The notes beneath the pieces were generated by a model. It ran no database searches. It was not told the DNA's origin and saw only the letters and a program-made list of their open reading frames with translations. Below, piece by piece: positions 42,759 to 52,414 of a stretch of DNA of 64,000 bases. Numbering within the stretch: the stretch's first letter is position 1; every line of letters starts with the position of its first letter. This DNA is from Acidobacteriota bacterium (lineage in GTDB: Bacteria > Acidobacteriota > Terriglobia > Bryobacterales > Bryobacteraceae), in the NCBI GenBank assembly GCA_016185425.1, contig JACPNQ010000027.1, forward strand, positions 1-64,000. The letters are read 5' to 3'. A program made the translations under genes and the position numbers.

Positions 42759-43805
42759 CTGCACCAACTCCTGCTTCGCCTTGCGCTGATCGTCCACCGG
42801 CCGCAGCAATCCGCTCCACCTGCCGAAGTATGCCAGCCTTTCCACCAGCGGCAGCAACTTCCGCACGGTCCGCCCGTGGAACACCAGACTCCCCGCCACC
42901 AGCAGCGGATGCGGGATCGCTGTCCGGCACGTTGCGCACACCGGAATTTCCCCCGCCTTCCCGGCCACATGCGCTACGCGCATACGAACCATCTCCGCGG
43001 AATTGAAAATCTCCGGCAGGCCGGACTCCCCGATATTCCCCACCGGCTGCCCGCCCAAGTTGTAGCTCTGGCAGCACGGATAGATGTCGCCGTTGTGCTT
43101 CACATACATCGCACCGCGCCAAAGATAGTGGCAAGGGTGCTGCCAGTCCTGCGGCGCATGCGCGGCGTCGGGCCGCATCAGATCCGTTTCGTCGGCTTTG
43201 ATGCGTACTTCGTCGATGCCTGGAACGGCCTTCCAGAACCGCGTGAACTCCTCCACTTCGTCCCAATTCCGCTCCATGCGGACCATCTGCGCCACGACCT
43301 GCATTTTGGAGCTGCGTTCCTGCTTCCGCTTCGCGAAATGGACGAAGTTATCCCGGACTTTTTCGAACTTCGCGCCTTTGCGGTAATACTCGAAACTCTC
43401 TTTTGTCGAGCCATCGAAGCTGAGCGTGATGTGCTCCAGATTCGTATCGAGCAGCCGTTCCGTCGCGGCCGCGTCGAGCAGCGTCCCGTTCGTCGAAAGG
43501 AGCGTGAAGACACGGTGCCGGTCGCAGAATTCGATCCGCTCATAGATCTTGGGATCCAGCATCGGCTCACCGAGTCCGATCAGCATCATGTGTTCAGCCG
43601 ACTCGCCAGCCTCTGCCACAAGCCGCTCGAAGACGGAGTCGGACATGTCCTCTTTCGGCTGCTTGTGTGTCTCGCGCGGGCACATCGGGCAGTAGAGATT
43701 GCACTTGGCGGTGGTCTCGACAATGTACTCCACCGGCAGTGCATTCACCCGCGTCTGGCGCCCCAGGTAGGCGGCCAGTAGCTTGGCGCGATTCCAAAGG
43801 CGCAT
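42747..43805 (-). CDS. radical SAM protein with SPASM-type C-terminus
   Basis: 352 residues. CNLYCPMC holds the CxxxCxxC cluster motif that binds the SAM-cleaving 4Fe-4S cluster; GLGEPMLDP and LSTNGTLLD follow as in MoaA/SPASM enzymes. The C-terminal part has further cysteines (HPCHYLW, YPCCQSYN, CATCRT), spaced like a SPASM or twitch cluster. Such enzymes modify peptides, cofactors or lipids. No peptide substrate gene is adjacent, and I do not assign a substrate. Divergent from the photolyase remnant. Confidence 0.88.
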   Translation of the reverse strand: MRLWNRAKLLAAYLGRQTRVNALPVEYIVETTAKCNLYCPMCPRETHKQPKEDMSDSVFERLVAEAGESAEHMMLIGLGEPMLDPKIYERIEFCDRHRVFTLLSTNGTLLDAAATERLLDTNLEHITLSFDGSTKESFEYYRKGAKFEKVRDNFVHFAKRKQERSSKMQVVAQMVRMERNWDEVEEFTRFWKAVPGIDEVRIKADETDLMRPDAAHAPQDWQHPCHYLWRGAMYVKHNGDIYPCCQSYNLGGQPVGNIGESGLPEIFNSAEMVRMRVAHVAGKAGEIPVCATCRTAIPHPLLVAGSLVFHGRTVRKLLPLVERLAYFGRWSGLLRPVDDQRKAKQELVQIKK

Positions 43806-43859
43806 CTATACGATATTGTAGCTATCCATGGCCGGGAGTCACCTGTTCAGGAGTGAACC

Positions 43860-44576
43860 GTGAATCTTCGCATTCGTGCTCTGAATGATCTGCCTCGGCG
43901 CAAAGGCGCCAAGTATGTCCTCTACTGGACGCAGATGAACCGGCGTGCCGATAGTAATCACGCCCTGGCTTATGCCGCCGCGCAGGCCAATGCGTTGCAA
44001 TTGCCGCTGCTTGTGTATGAGGGCCTGACTTGCAGCTACCGGCAGGCGAACGAGCAGCGGCGCATCGAAACGCCCGGCGCCGGATACCGCTTCTACTTGC
44101 GCAAGGGACGCCGGGACGACAACGGCGTTGTCTACAAAATCGCCGCGGACGCTGCCCTTATTGTCACCGGCGACTATCCCGTGTTCATCACGGAGCTGCA
44201 CAATGCCAGAGTTCCGGGCCGTATTGACGTAGCCCTTCACGCTGTCGACTCAAGTTGCGTCGTGCCGACGAACTACTTTTCCAGGTGGGAGTGGGCGGCT
44301 CATACAATACGGCTGAAGATCCAGAAGGTCCTGCGCCAGTTCCTTCACCCTGTCGCTCCGATCAAGCTCGAGCAGCGGTGGCGATATCCACGTCCTAAAT
44401 GGCACACGCCCGTTACTCCTTCGACAGTATCGAAGCTGGTGGGCGAACGGCCGGTCTTCGGCAGGATTCGCTACATGGGTTATGACGGCATGAAGCGAAA
44501 AACCGATGTCGCCGCCGATATTCGCGAGATCGATCAACTGGAAAGGACGGGCGTGGATCCGTGCCGCGTCCGTTGA
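43860..44576 (+). pseudogene. class II-type DNA photolyase remnant
   Basis: A 238-residue frame with GTG start and AGGAG 9 bases upstream. RIRALND and YVLYWTQMNRRADSNHAL are the N-terminus of class II CPD photolyases, and YFYLRKG-like (FYLRKGRRDD), AADAALIVTGDYP and VDSSC continue the antenna-binding domain. About 25 residues are missing between QANEQRR and GAGYRF, and the C-terminal FAD/DNA-binding domain of some 250 residues is absent; the last 60 residues are ragged (KRKTDVAADIRE). Intact enzymes have about 440-480 residues, so repair activity is unlikely. Confidence 0.7.
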
Positions 44577-44583
44577 GGTTCAC

Positions 44584-45468
44584 ATGCATATCGCCGTAAC
44601 TGGAGCGAGCGGATTTGTTGGTAGCGGATTGATTCCGGAGCTGGAGGTCGCGCAACACACCGTCCTTCGATTCGGCCGGGGAGCGGAAAGGCCCGGTTGG
44701 CGACAGTGGGACCCGATAACAGGAGAACCGGAACTTGGCATTGCGCCGCCGCTCGACGCAATCGTGCACTTAGCCGGCGAGCCTGTTGCACAACGCTGGA
44801 CGGCTTCGGCGCGGCGGCGAATCGCCGATTCGCGCATTGTTGGAACGCGGAATCTGGTGCGTGCAATCGGCAGGCTGGACGCGAAGCCCCGTGTTTTGGT
44901 GGCAGCATCCGCTATCGGCCTTTACGGTGATCGCGGCGATCAGATTCTGGACGAGACGGCGGGGCCGTCGACCGGATTCCTGGCCGATGTCTGCCAGAGA
45001 TGGGAGGAGGAAGCCGATCGCGCCGTGGAGATCGGTGTGCGGGTTGTAAAGATCAGAATTGGTCTTGTCCTCGGGCTCTGCGGCGGCGCGCTCGGGAAGA
45101 TGTTCCCACCGTTCAAACTCGGCCTTGGCGCGCGTATTGGGGATGGATCGCAATGGATGAGCTGGATTCTGCTGGACGATCTGTCGGCGATGATTCGATA
45201 TGCCATGGAAACGGATAGCGCGAGCGGCGTTTGGAATGGCGTCGCACCGAACCCGGTCACGAATGCGGAGTTCACGCGGCAATTGGCCGCGGCCGTGCGC
45301 CGGCCGGCGTGGTTTGCTGCGCCTAAGTTTTTGATTCGAATTGGGTTGGGTGAAATGTCGCAGATCCTCTTGGAGTCTCAGCGGTGCATCCCGGCGGCAC
45401 CGCTCGCCGCCGGTTTCCGCTTTCGCTGTCCGGAATTGGGCCCCGCGTTGCGCGCTGTGCTAATCTAG
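44584..45468 (+). CDS. TIGR01777-family NAD(P)-dependent epimerase-like protein
   Basis: 294 residues from ATG 44584 (GAGG about 9 bases before). TGASGFVGSGLIPEL is the Rossmann dinucleotide site; IVHLAGEPVAQRWT and GLYGDRG match the TIGR01777/YfcH group of extended SDRs, and SWILLDDL the barrel-side helix. Ends with a PxGFRFRCPEL-like tail (AGFRFRCPELG). Proposed cell-division-inhibitor name of YfcH homologues is historical; reaction unknown. Starts 7 bases after the photolyase remnant. Confidence 0.88.
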   Translation: MHIAVTGASGFVGSGLIPELEVAQHTVLRFGRGAERPGWRQWDPITGEPELGIAPPLDAIVHLAGEPVAQRWTASARRRIADSRIVGTRNLVRAIGRLDAKPRVLVAASAIGLYGDRGDQILDETAGPSTGFLADVCQRWEEEADRAVEIGVRVVKIRIGLVLGLCGGALGKMFPPFKLGLGARIGDGSQWMSWILLDDLSAMIRYAMETDSASGVWNGVAPNPVTNAEFTRQLAAAVRRPAWFAAPKFLIRIGLGEMSQILLESQRCIPAAPLAAGFRFRCPELGPALRAVLI

Positions 45469-45475
45469 ATAAGTT

Positions 45476-45685
45476 ATGGGTATTCCGAATGTGAAGCGTT
45501 TCCGGATCACCAGCCCGGATGGCAAGGATTCGGCCACGCTGATGGCCGTGGTGCCGAAAGGTACCGATCTCAACAGTTATCTGAAGGAAGCTTCGTCTCG
45601 TTTTGACTGGAAGTCCTGGAACGAACAAAAAGCGTCCATGAGCAAGGTCCGCGTCGGTCAGCAGAAACAGAAGAAGGCGAAGTAA
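45476..45685 (+). CDS. small basic protein of unknown function
   Basis: 69 residues starting 7 bases after the TIGR01777 gene, so probably in the same transcript. MGIPNVKRFRITSPDGKD begins a predicted beta strand pair and the C-terminus is Lys-rich (VGQQKQKKAK). No signal peptide. Codon use and position look real, and a clean terminator follows at 45718. Function unknown. Confidence 0.6.
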   Translation: MGIPNVKRFRITSPDGKDSATLMAVVPKGTDLNSYLKEASSRFDWKSWNEQKASMSKVRVGQQKQKKAK

Positions 45686-45717
45686 CACCTTCCGTCTTCC
45701 TGCAAGGAAATCAAGAG

Positions 45718-45741
45718 GCGCCGGCTTGAGCCGGCGCTTTT
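45718..45741 (+). terminator. intrinsic terminator
   Basis: GCGCCGGC-TTGA-GCCGGCGC (45718-45737) is a perfect eight-base stem with a tetraloop, followed by TTTT. It ends the photolyase-remnant/TIGR01777/small-protein transcript before the convergent kup gene. Confidence 0.85.
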
Positions 45742-45755
45742 GCTTTCTATTGCCT

Positions 45756-47645
45756 TTAAAGATCCATTTGCGTGCCGATTTCAACGACGTGCCGGTGTGG
45801 CAGGCCGAAGAACCGGTCCGCGGCGACGGCATTCTTCTGCAGGAATGAGAAGATAGACTCCGCCACTGCTCCCATATGGCCTCGCGAAGACGCCACAAAG
45901 TTTTCGCGGCCCAGATAGTACGTTACGTCCCGGTCATCGAAAGGAATCTTCGCCTTTTCCACGGCCTCCTTCAGCACCGGCATCACATTTGGCTCCTCCA
46001 TGAATCCGAATCGGACGACGACTCGATGGAAGCCGTCGTTCATGTGGACGAATGAGTACCGCTCCGCGATAGGCACATAAGGCTCGCCGGCGACTTTGAT
46101 TGTCAAGAGCACAACCGTTTCTTGCAAGGCCCGGCTCCGCTCCACGTGATGAACGAGCACAGGCGGGAGCATATCCGCACTCGATGCCATGAAGACCGCG
46201 GTTCCCGGCACGCGTGCCGAGAGCCGCGCATCCACGCGTTCTTGCGCCGATTCCTTGGACGGGAAACGAAGCCGGTATTTGTAGGCGATCAACGTGCGGC
46301 CGCGATTCCATAACACCATGACCACGAGCACACCCGCGCCGATAAGCACCGGTACCCAGCCGCCATCGAAGAACTTACCCAAGTTGGCCAGAAGGAAAGG
46401 GATGTCGAAGGAGAGGAATAGCAGCAGCAGACCCAGCGCACGGCTAAGCGCCCAGTTCCAACTCTGCCGCACCACCAGAAAATACATCGCCGAAGTGATG
46501 GCCATTGTCCCTGTCACGGCGATGCCGTAAGCGGCGGCTAGCCGTGACGATGCTTCAAATGCCAGCACCAGGGCCAGGCAGCCGGCGGCGAGAAAGTAGT
46601 TCACCTGAGGGATATAAATCTGCCCTTCCACGAGGTGAGCCGTATGCAGCACCTGCACGCGCGGGAAGAAACCGAGTTGCATCGCTTGACGCGTCAGCGA
46701 AAAAGCGCCGGAGATCAGCGCCTGCGATGCGATGACCGCGGCCAGGCTAGAAAGCACGACCAGGGCATATGTGGCCCAGCCAGCCGGAACCATGGCAAAA
46801 AACGGGTTGTCCATCGACTGAGGATTCCGCAACGCGTGCGCGCCTTGTCCGAAATAGGCGAGCAGCAGCGACGGCATCACGAATCCCAACCACACGGCAC
46901 GAATCGGCCGAATGCCGAAATGGCCCATGTCCGCATACAGCGCCTCGCCGCCGGTGACGGCCAGAACGACCGACGCCAGGATGTGCATGCCGGTGAATCC
47001 GTGATGCAAAAAGTAGCGAATCGCATGGGACGGCAGCAACGCGCCCAGGATCTCGGGATTGTGCGAGATATGGTAGACGCCGAGGACGGCGAGGGTTGCA
47101 AACCATACGATCATCACCGGTCCGAACAACTTGCCCACGGTGCCCGTTCCGCGGCTCTGAATCGCGAACAGGCCAATCAAGATCACGCAACTGATGGGGA
47201 CGACGGCGACGCCAAAGCGCGCATCCGCCACAGCTAATCCCTCCACGGCGCCAAGCACAGAGATCGCCGGCGTTATGATCCCGTCGCCATAGAGTAATGC
47301 GGCGCCCATTACGGCGAACAGCGCCACGGCGGAGATCCGGCCCGGTTTTGCGCTTCGCAACTGTTCGGGTACCAGCGCGAGCAGTGCGAAGATGCCGCCC
47401 TCGCCCTTGTTATCCGCCTTCATGATGAAGGTGAGATACTTCACCGTCACCACCAGCGTGAGGGCCCAGAATATCAACGAGAGTACGCCGTAGAGATCGG
47501 CCTCCGTAGCGGCGTGGTGCCCGGCGGCGTGGAGGCATTCCTTCAATGTGTAGAGGGGGCTAGTGCCAATATCGCCGAAGACAACGCCCAACGCCCCGAG
47601 CGCCAGACCTGCGAAACTCGCCTTGTGATCTTGGTTCTCGGTCAC
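45756..47645 (-). CDS. kup: KUP-family potassium uptake protein
   Basis: 629 residues, close to the 622 of E. coli Kup. GALGVVFGDIGTSPLYTLKE is the N-terminal signature (seen in the first membrane segment), followed by eleven or so further segments and a cytoplasmic C-terminal domain (RFGFMEEPNVMPVL). It takes up K+ by proton symport. Start is GTG 47645, 30 bases from the divergent GTG of the next gene; the short gap holds TATAGC and TATGCT boxes. Confidence 0.93.
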   Translation of the reverse strand: MTENQDHKASFAGLALGALGVVFGDIGTSPLYTLKECLHAAGHHAATEADLYGVLSLIFWALTLVVTVKYLTFIMKADNKGEGGIFALLALVPEQLRSAKPGRISAVALFAVMGAALLYGDGIITPAISVLGAVEGLAVADARFGVAVVPISCVILIGLFAIQSRGTGTVGKLFGPVMIVWFATLAVLGVYHISHNPEILGALLPSHAIRYFLHHGFTGMHILASVVLAVTGGEALYADMGHFGIRPIRAVWLGFVMPSLLLAYFGQGAHALRNPQSMDNPFFAMVPAGWATYALVVLSSLAAVIASQALISGAFSLTRQAMQLGFFPRVQVLHTAHLVEGQIYIPQVNYFLAAGCLALVLAFEASSRLAAAYGIAVTGTMAITSAMYFLVVRQSWNWALSRALGLLLLFLSFDIPFLLANLGKFFDGGWVPVLIGAGVLVVMVLWNRGRTLIAYKYRLRFPSKESAQERVDARLSARVPGTAVFMASSADMLPPVLVHHVERSRALQETVVLLTIKVAGEPYVPIAERYSFVHMNDGFHRVVVRFGFMEEPNVMPVLKEAVEKAKIPFDDRDVTYYLGRENFVASSRGHMGAVAESIFSFLQKNAVAADRFFGLPHRHVVEIGTQMDL

Positions 47646-47675
47646 AGTCTTGAATTATAGCTGTATGCTATTCCG

Positions 47676-48953
47676 GTGGACGAGAATCGCCGTTTTTCCT
47701 ACCTTCTTCCTGCCGTTGCGATGATGTTGGGTTGGGGGCTCCGCGGCTTCATCGGCGGCGGGCCGTTTGGCGCCATGATTCCCGGCGCCATGGTTGCTTT
47801 GGCACTTTGTCTGCTCACGCCGCGCCGCGACGTAGCTATGCTTGCCGCATTCGCCGCTATCGGCGTCGGCATTGGCGGCGAGATGACCTACGGGCAAACG
47901 GTTGGATTCATCGTGAAGGCAGAGACTTTCTGGTGGGGACTGCTCGGCCTGGCGCTGAAAGGAGCAGTGTGGGGCGCGCTGGCTGGCGCGGTAATCGGGT
48001 TGGGGTTCACGCCGCGCCCGCTGCTGGTGCTGGGAAGCGCCGCTGTGATGTCCTTGGCAACATGGGTGGGATGGAAGTTCGTCAACGAACCCAAGTTGAT
48101 TTATTTTTCAGATCCAATTAACAAGCCACGGCCGGAGATTTGGGCCGGTTTTCTGCTCGCCGCGATCGCGCTGGCCGGATATCTCGCATGGAGCGGCAAA
48201 CTCCAGCCCGCCGCGCGCTTCGCACTTGCCGGCTTCATTGGCGGCGGCATCGGGTTCGGCGGCGGTGGAGCCATTCAGGGGCTTGGCAAAATCTTCACAC
48301 CGCAGCTCAATCTGCACTGGTGGAAATACATGGAGTTCTTCTTCGGGTTCTGCTTTGGGTGGGCGCTGGCGTGGGCATGGAAGCACTCCGCGCTTCCAGC
48401 CGATGAGGACCTGCCGGAAGCAACGCCCGCGGCGTGGATGGAGATGTCCTTCGCGGCATTTCTCACAGCGGGCCTGTTCTGGCTGTCCTGGAATACGCCG
48501 GTACGATTCGCTTACCTGTTGACCGGCGGCGCGGCCCTGTACCTCGTCACAAGATACCGGTGGATGGCAAAGCATCTCGCCTACACAGTGACATTCACCG
48601 GCGTGGCGCTCGACCTTGCGCGCTATTGGAGCCGTGAGTATAAACGCGGAGCTCCTGAACCGGCGTACGCCGTGGCGGTTCTCGCGTCCGTGCTTTTCTC
48701 CTGGTACATCATTCGCTGGAACAACGACGCGCGCAGGACGCTGGAGGTGCTCATGTGGGCTTGCGTCGCCGACGCTACCATCAAATTCGCGATCCATCCG
48801 AACGGCATCGGCAATGTCGTCGATCATGTCGCCATCGGGTTTATTCTGATGGCGGCGGCCGTGAGCTGGATGCTCCGGAATACGATACATTCGGCTTCAT
48901 GCGATCCGCTCTCGTCTTCGCCGGCCTCGGCCCCCTCCACGGGCAGCCGCTAG
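47676..48953 (+). CDS. polytopic membrane protein of unknown function
   Basis: 425 residues starting at GTG 47676. At least ten hydrophobic segments, many Gly-rich (MMLGWGLRGFIGGGPFGAM, GFIGGGIGFGGGGAIQGLG), which favour close helix packing. HWWKYMEFFFGFCFGWALAWAW is divided by two halves of the protein. I know no family name; such proteins occur in planctomycetes and acidobacteria near sugar-metabolising genes. The glycoside-hydrolase-like gene follows after 16 bases. Confidence 0.7.
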   Translation: MDENRRFSYLLPAVAMMLGWGLRGFIGGGPFGAMIPGAMVALALCLLTPRRDVAMLAAFAAIGVGIGGEMTYGQTVGFIVKAETFWWGLLGLALKGAVWGALAGAVIGLGFTPRPLLVLGSAAVMSLATWVGWKFVNEPKLIYFSDPINKPRPEIWAGFLLAAIALAGYLAWSGKLQPAARFALAGFIGGGIGFGGGGAIQGLGKIFTPQLNLHWWKYMEFFFGFCFGWALAWAWKHSALPADEDLPEATPAAWMEMSFAAFLTAGLFWLSWNTPVRFAYLLTGGAALYLVTRYRWMAKHLAYTVTFTGVALDLARYWSREYKRGAPEPAYAVAVLASVLFSWYIIRWNNDARRTLEVLMWACVADATIKFAIHPNGIGNVVDHVAIGFILMAAAVSWMLRNTIHSASCDPLSSSPASAPSTGSR

Positions 48954-48969
48954 AGCTCGAGTAAACACT

Positions 48970-50124
48970 GTGACTCTCCTTCTCGCCGCCGCCCTTGCCC
49001 TATCCATCGACATCGATGGCATGATCGTCGTCAATGGCCAGCGCACATTCATGCTCGGCCTGTATGACTTCGCGAAGGTTCCCAATGCGTGGGCCGGCGC
49101 GCGCGCGGCCGGCTTCAATCTTGTTCACACAAAACCGTCCGTCGCCGATCTTCAACTCGCCCGGCAGTACGGCTTTTACGCCTGGACGACTACGGGCGCG
49201 CTAAGCGGCAAGAACGAAGCCGCGATTCGCAAGACGGTCGAATCGCTGCGAAACGAACCGAGTTTGATCCTCTGGGAAACCGAAGACGAACCGGCATTCG
49301 TCTGGAAAAAACCGACCGAAATCCGCACTCCTCCAGACCGCATTATCGCTACCCGCAAGCTGATCCAGTCGATTGATTCCACGCGGCTTTACTACCTCAA
49401 CCACGCGCCGGCGAATCTCGTCTCCACGCTTCGCAAGTACAACGACGGAACCGATGTTGTCGCCACCGACGTCTATCCCATCATTCCGCGCGGTATCCGG
49501 AATCAATACGCGCTTTGGCCGGATGGACAGCAGGGCGACCTGCTCAACGAATCCATCGGCCAGGTGGGCCAATACACAGACAAGATGCGCCAGGTCGCCG
49601 GGGCGGGGAAGCCGGTATTCATGGTGCTGCAAGGGTTCGCATGGGAGTCCATTCAGAAACCGCCCGACCCCAAAATGATTCTCTACCCGACGAAAGCGCA
49701 GTCGCGCTTCATGGCGTACCAGGCGATTGTCCACGGCGCTAACGGGATTCTCTATTGGGGCCTGCATCTCGGACCGGAAAACAATCCTGCATGGCAGGCC
49801 GTGCGCGCCGTTGCCTCCGAGCTAAAAGAGATTTCAAACGAGCTTGCCGCCCGTCCGCTTGGGCACATCGTATCGACGGAATACTTCGAAACCGGCCACA
49901 GTCTGGACCGTGGCGTTTCAATCGTCCTAAAACCGACACACGACGGAGCGCTGCTAATTGCAGTCAACGAAGACAAGAATCCCGTTGATGTCTCATTCGG
50001 CCGCCTGACCGGATTTCGGTCCTGCTCCGCTCGATTCGAAAAACGCGCGATAACGCTCAAAAATGGTGCACTTCGTGACCAATTTGAGCCATTTACAGCC
50101 CATGTTTATGAGTGTGTGCGCTAG
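48970..50124 (+). CDS. exported glycoside hydrolase-like TIM barrel
   Basis: 384 residues from GTG 48970 with a short signal (LLLAAALALS). RTFMLGLYDF, AGFNLVHTKPS, ILWETEDEPAF, ATDVYPI and ANGILYWGLH trace strands of a TIM barrel as in glycoside hydrolase clan A or DUF4434-like proteins; the acidic TEDEP after strand 4 is a plausible acid/base site. A C-terminal beta domain ends at FTAHVYECVR. Substrate unknown. The tRNA-Ser gene lies 8 bases downstream on the other strand. Confidence 0.65.
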   Translation: MTLLLAAALALSIDIDGMIVVNGQRTFMLGLYDFAKVPNAWAGARAAGFNLVHTKPSVADLQLARQYGFYAWTTTGALSGKNEAAIRKTVESLRNEPSLILWETEDEPAFVWKKPTEIRTPPDRIIATRKLIQSIDSTRLYYLNHAPANLVSTLRKYNDGTDVVATDVYPIIPRGIRNQYALWPDGQQGDLLNESIGQVGQYTDKMRQVAGAGKPVFMVLQGFAWESIQKPPDPKMILYPTKAQSRFMAYQAIVHGANGILYWGLHLGPENNPAWQAVRAVASELKEISNELAARPLGHIVSTEYFETGHSLDRGVSIVLKPTHDGALLIAVNEDKNPVDVSFGRLTGFRSCSARFEKRAITLKNGALRDQFEPFTAHVYECVR

Positions 50125-50132
50125 GCAGGGAC

Positions 50133-50226
<94 letters not shown>

Positions 50227-50264
50227 GGCGCGCCAACGAGTGGGTCAATTAGCAGAATAACACA

Positions 50265-51569
50265 TCACAGCGAAGGCTCCATCGGAAGCGCTAAGGCGGG
50301 TTCGACCATGAAATCCAGCCGGTTCATCGCTTCCACCGCATCCTGCACGGCCTTCTCCGTGGACGGCTCCACAGTAATTACAAACGGCAGTGAGTGCTTG
50401 TTGTCGCCCGGCAATTGCAGCACGGCATCCAGGCTGATGTTCTTATCCGCGAGTATCCCCGCCAGCGCCGCGATGATGCCCGGACGATCCATCACGCGAA
50501 ACCGCAAGTAATACGCGCGCTTTTGAACCAGCACTGATACCGGTTTGAACTCCGCCAACTGCTCATGTGCGAATGGCGACACGCGCTCCGGGCTGCCGGA
50601 ACGAATCTCCCGCGCCACGCGCATCAGGTCACTCACCACGGCCACTCCCGTCGGCTCCGGACCGGCTCCACGTCCGTAATAAAACGTGTCCTGCCCGTAC
50701 TTGCCGCTTACCCATATTGCGTTGTACGCCCCTTGCACGCCAGCCAGAATTGTCGACTGCGGAATCAGGGCCGGCCGCACCGACAGAATTAGTCCCTCCG
50801 CCGTCTGCCGCGCGCCGCATACCAGCCGAATGGTGTGTTTCAGGGTGTGCGCGTATTCAAAATCGATCGGCGTAATCCGCCGTATCCCTTGCGTGAAAAT
50901 ATCGGCGGCCGCGATCTTCTGCCCGAATGCCAGTGCCGACAAAATCGCCAGCTTCGATCTTGCGTCGAAGCCATCGACATCGGCCGTTGGATCAGCCTCG
51001 GCATAACCGAGCCGCTGGGCCTCCGCAAGAACATCGCCAAACGCCGCGCCGGACTTCTCCACCTCAGTCAGGATGTAGTTACTGGTGCCGTTCAGAATCC
51101 CAAGCAGCGCGCCGATCCGGTCACCGGAGATCCCCTCGCGCAGCACGGTGTGAATCGGAATGCCGCCGGCAACCGAGGCCTCCATCGCGAGGTTCACGCC
51201 CTTCTGAATCGCTTTCTCCCAAAGCTCTGGTCCGCACAGCGCCATCAGCTCCTTGTTGGCCGTGACGACGGACTTTCCGTTCTCGAGCGCCGTCTCCACA
51301 ATCTCCCGCGCCACAGTCGTTCCGCCTACAAGCTCCGCGACGACGTCAACATCGGGATGATTCACTACTTCGCGCCAATCGGTGGTTTGCAGCGCATTCC
51401 GCAGTCCTTCCGGGATCTTCTTGTTCGCGACCTGTCGTGCGCAAACGGCCGCCACGCGCAGTGGAAAGCCGAGTTTTTCCGCGATTTGTGCCCCATTTTC
51501 CGACAAAATGGAAAGCGTTCCGGACCCCACATTACCCAGGCCAATGATGCCCAGTCTGACTTCTGCCAT
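50265..51569 (-). CDS. hom: homoserine dehydrogenase with ACT domain
   Basis: 434 residues, normal size. GIIGLGNVGSGTL is the NAD(P)-binding site, VTANKELMA holds the catalytic region Lys, and GILNGTSNYIL plus EAQRLGYAEADPTADVDG are the homoserine-dehydrogenase signature. The C-terminal ACT fold (DRPGIIAALAGILADKNISL) binds threonine as feedback inhibitor in many homologues. Converts aspartate semialdehyde to homoserine for Met and Thr synthesis. Start is ATG 51569, 8 bases from a divergent gene, so promoters overlap coding sequence. Confidence 0.95.
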   Translation of the reverse strand: MAEVRLGIIGLGNVGSGTLSILSENGAQIAEKLGFPLRVAAVCARQVANKKIPEGLRNALQTTDWREVVNHPDVDVVAELVGGTTVAREIVETALENGKSVVTANKELMALCGPELWEKAIQKGVNLAMEASVAGGIPIHTVLREGISGDRIGALLGILNGTSNYILTEVEKSGAAFGDVLAEAQRLGYAEADPTADVDGFDARSKLAILSALAFGQKIAAADIFTQGIRRITPIDFEYAHTLKHTIRLVCGARQTAEGLILSVRPALIPQSTILAGVQGAYNAIWVSGKYGQDTFYYGRGAGPEPTGVAVVSDLMRVAREIRSGSPERVSPFAHEQLAEFKPVSVLVQKRAYYLRFRVMDRPGIIAALAGILADKNISLDAVLQLPGDNKHSLPFVITVEPSTEKAVQDAVEAMNRLDFMVEPALALPMEPSL

Positions 51570-51577
51570 AACCCGAT

Positions 51578-51913
51578 ATGATAGCAGTCATGATCCGGCG
51601 AACCGCGTTTTTTCCGGTAATTTGCCTGTGCCTTTGCGCCCAAGGCCCCCCTCCAGAGCGCCCTGGCAGCCCGCGTCTCGACAACCCCGAAATCCTCCGT
51701 ACCCCCGACGGGCGCAACCGCACCGAGCTGATCCTCAAGGCCGATCATGAAGCCTCCCTCAAGGACCTTGACGCGATGCGTAAGCTTATTGACGACGTCA
51801 AAATCGAGATGGAGAAAAACGATCGTCACGTCCTCTCCGTCAGTACGCTGAAAAAGCTCGACGACATCGAAAAGCTCAGCAAAAAGATTCGCGGCAGAAT
51901 GAAGCGTTTCTAG
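51578..51913 (+). CDS. small exported helical protein of unknown function
   Basis: 111 residues; ATG at 51578 or 51590. A signal peptide ending AQG (RRTAFFPVICLCLCAQG) precedes a short mature protein with a proline-rich linker (PERPGSPRLDNPEIL) and a charged helical part (LKDLDAMRKLIDDVKIEM). Probably periplasmic. No family recognised. Its stop overlaps the convergent DinB-like gene by 4 bases. Confidence 0.6.
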   Translation: MIAVMIRRTAFFPVICLCLCAQGPPPERPGSPRLDNPEILRTPDGRNRTELILKADHEASLKDLDAMRKLIDDVKIEMEKNDRHVLSVSTLKKLDDIEKLSKKIRGRMKRF

Positions 51914-52377
51914 CCGTGCGGAGCCATCCGCTTCAGCAGCGAAATCTGCCCCGCGTGATAGATATCGTGCATCGCGGCGCCGCGGATCATCCTCGCTGAC
52001 TTCGGCGTGAACCCGGCCGGGGGCAGTTTTAGCACTGTGTCTCGCAGCAGCCGGTGCTGGACCGCCAACAGGGCCAGGTCTTCCTTCCAAGCCTCTTCGG
52101 TCTCCGCCTGCGGGCGCAGGAAAAAGTTCGACCCTTCCAACGGAAACGACCTCTTTTTCTCGCCCGTAAGCCGCCGGCGGACGGCGTACTTCCAATACGC
52201 CGCGTGAACGGCCAGTTCCCAGATGTTGTGTCTTGCCGGTGTTGGGCGCCAAGCTGCGGCCGCGGCGCCTACTCCGCGGAGCGAACCACGCAAATTCGGC
52301 CCGTGCCACGCCTGTTTTTCATAAGCCTCGTCCAGCAAAGTCAGAAAATACTCCCGTTCGGATGTGGGCGGCGGCAT
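51910..52377 (-). CDS. DinB-like four-helix metal-binding protein
   Basis: 155 residues, the usual DinB/YfiT-superfamily length. HNIWELAVHAAYWKYAVRRRL and AAMHDIYHAGQISLLKRM contain the three conserved His that bind a metal in DinB proteins; the rest is helical. Many members are thiol transferases (bacillithiol/mycothiol) but most in Acidobacteriota are unassigned. Divergent from pyrR with 37 bases between starts. Confidence 0.82.
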   Translation of the reverse strand: MPPPTSEREYFLTLLDEAYEKQAWHGPNLRGSLRGVGAAAAAWRPTPARHNIWELAVHAAYWKYAVRRRLTGEKKRSFPLEGSNFFLRPQAETEEAWKEDLALLAVQHRLLRDTVLKLPPAGFTPKSARMIRGAAMHDIYHAGQISLLKRMAPHG

Positions 52378-52414
52378 GAGCCTATGCTACGCTTCGAAAA
52401 GTCTGGCTGACAAG

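Noticed and set aside
52378..52414. PyrR-binding leader upstream of pyrR
   Set aside because: Only 37 bases separate pyrR from a divergent gene and no anti-antiterminator stem could be drawn.
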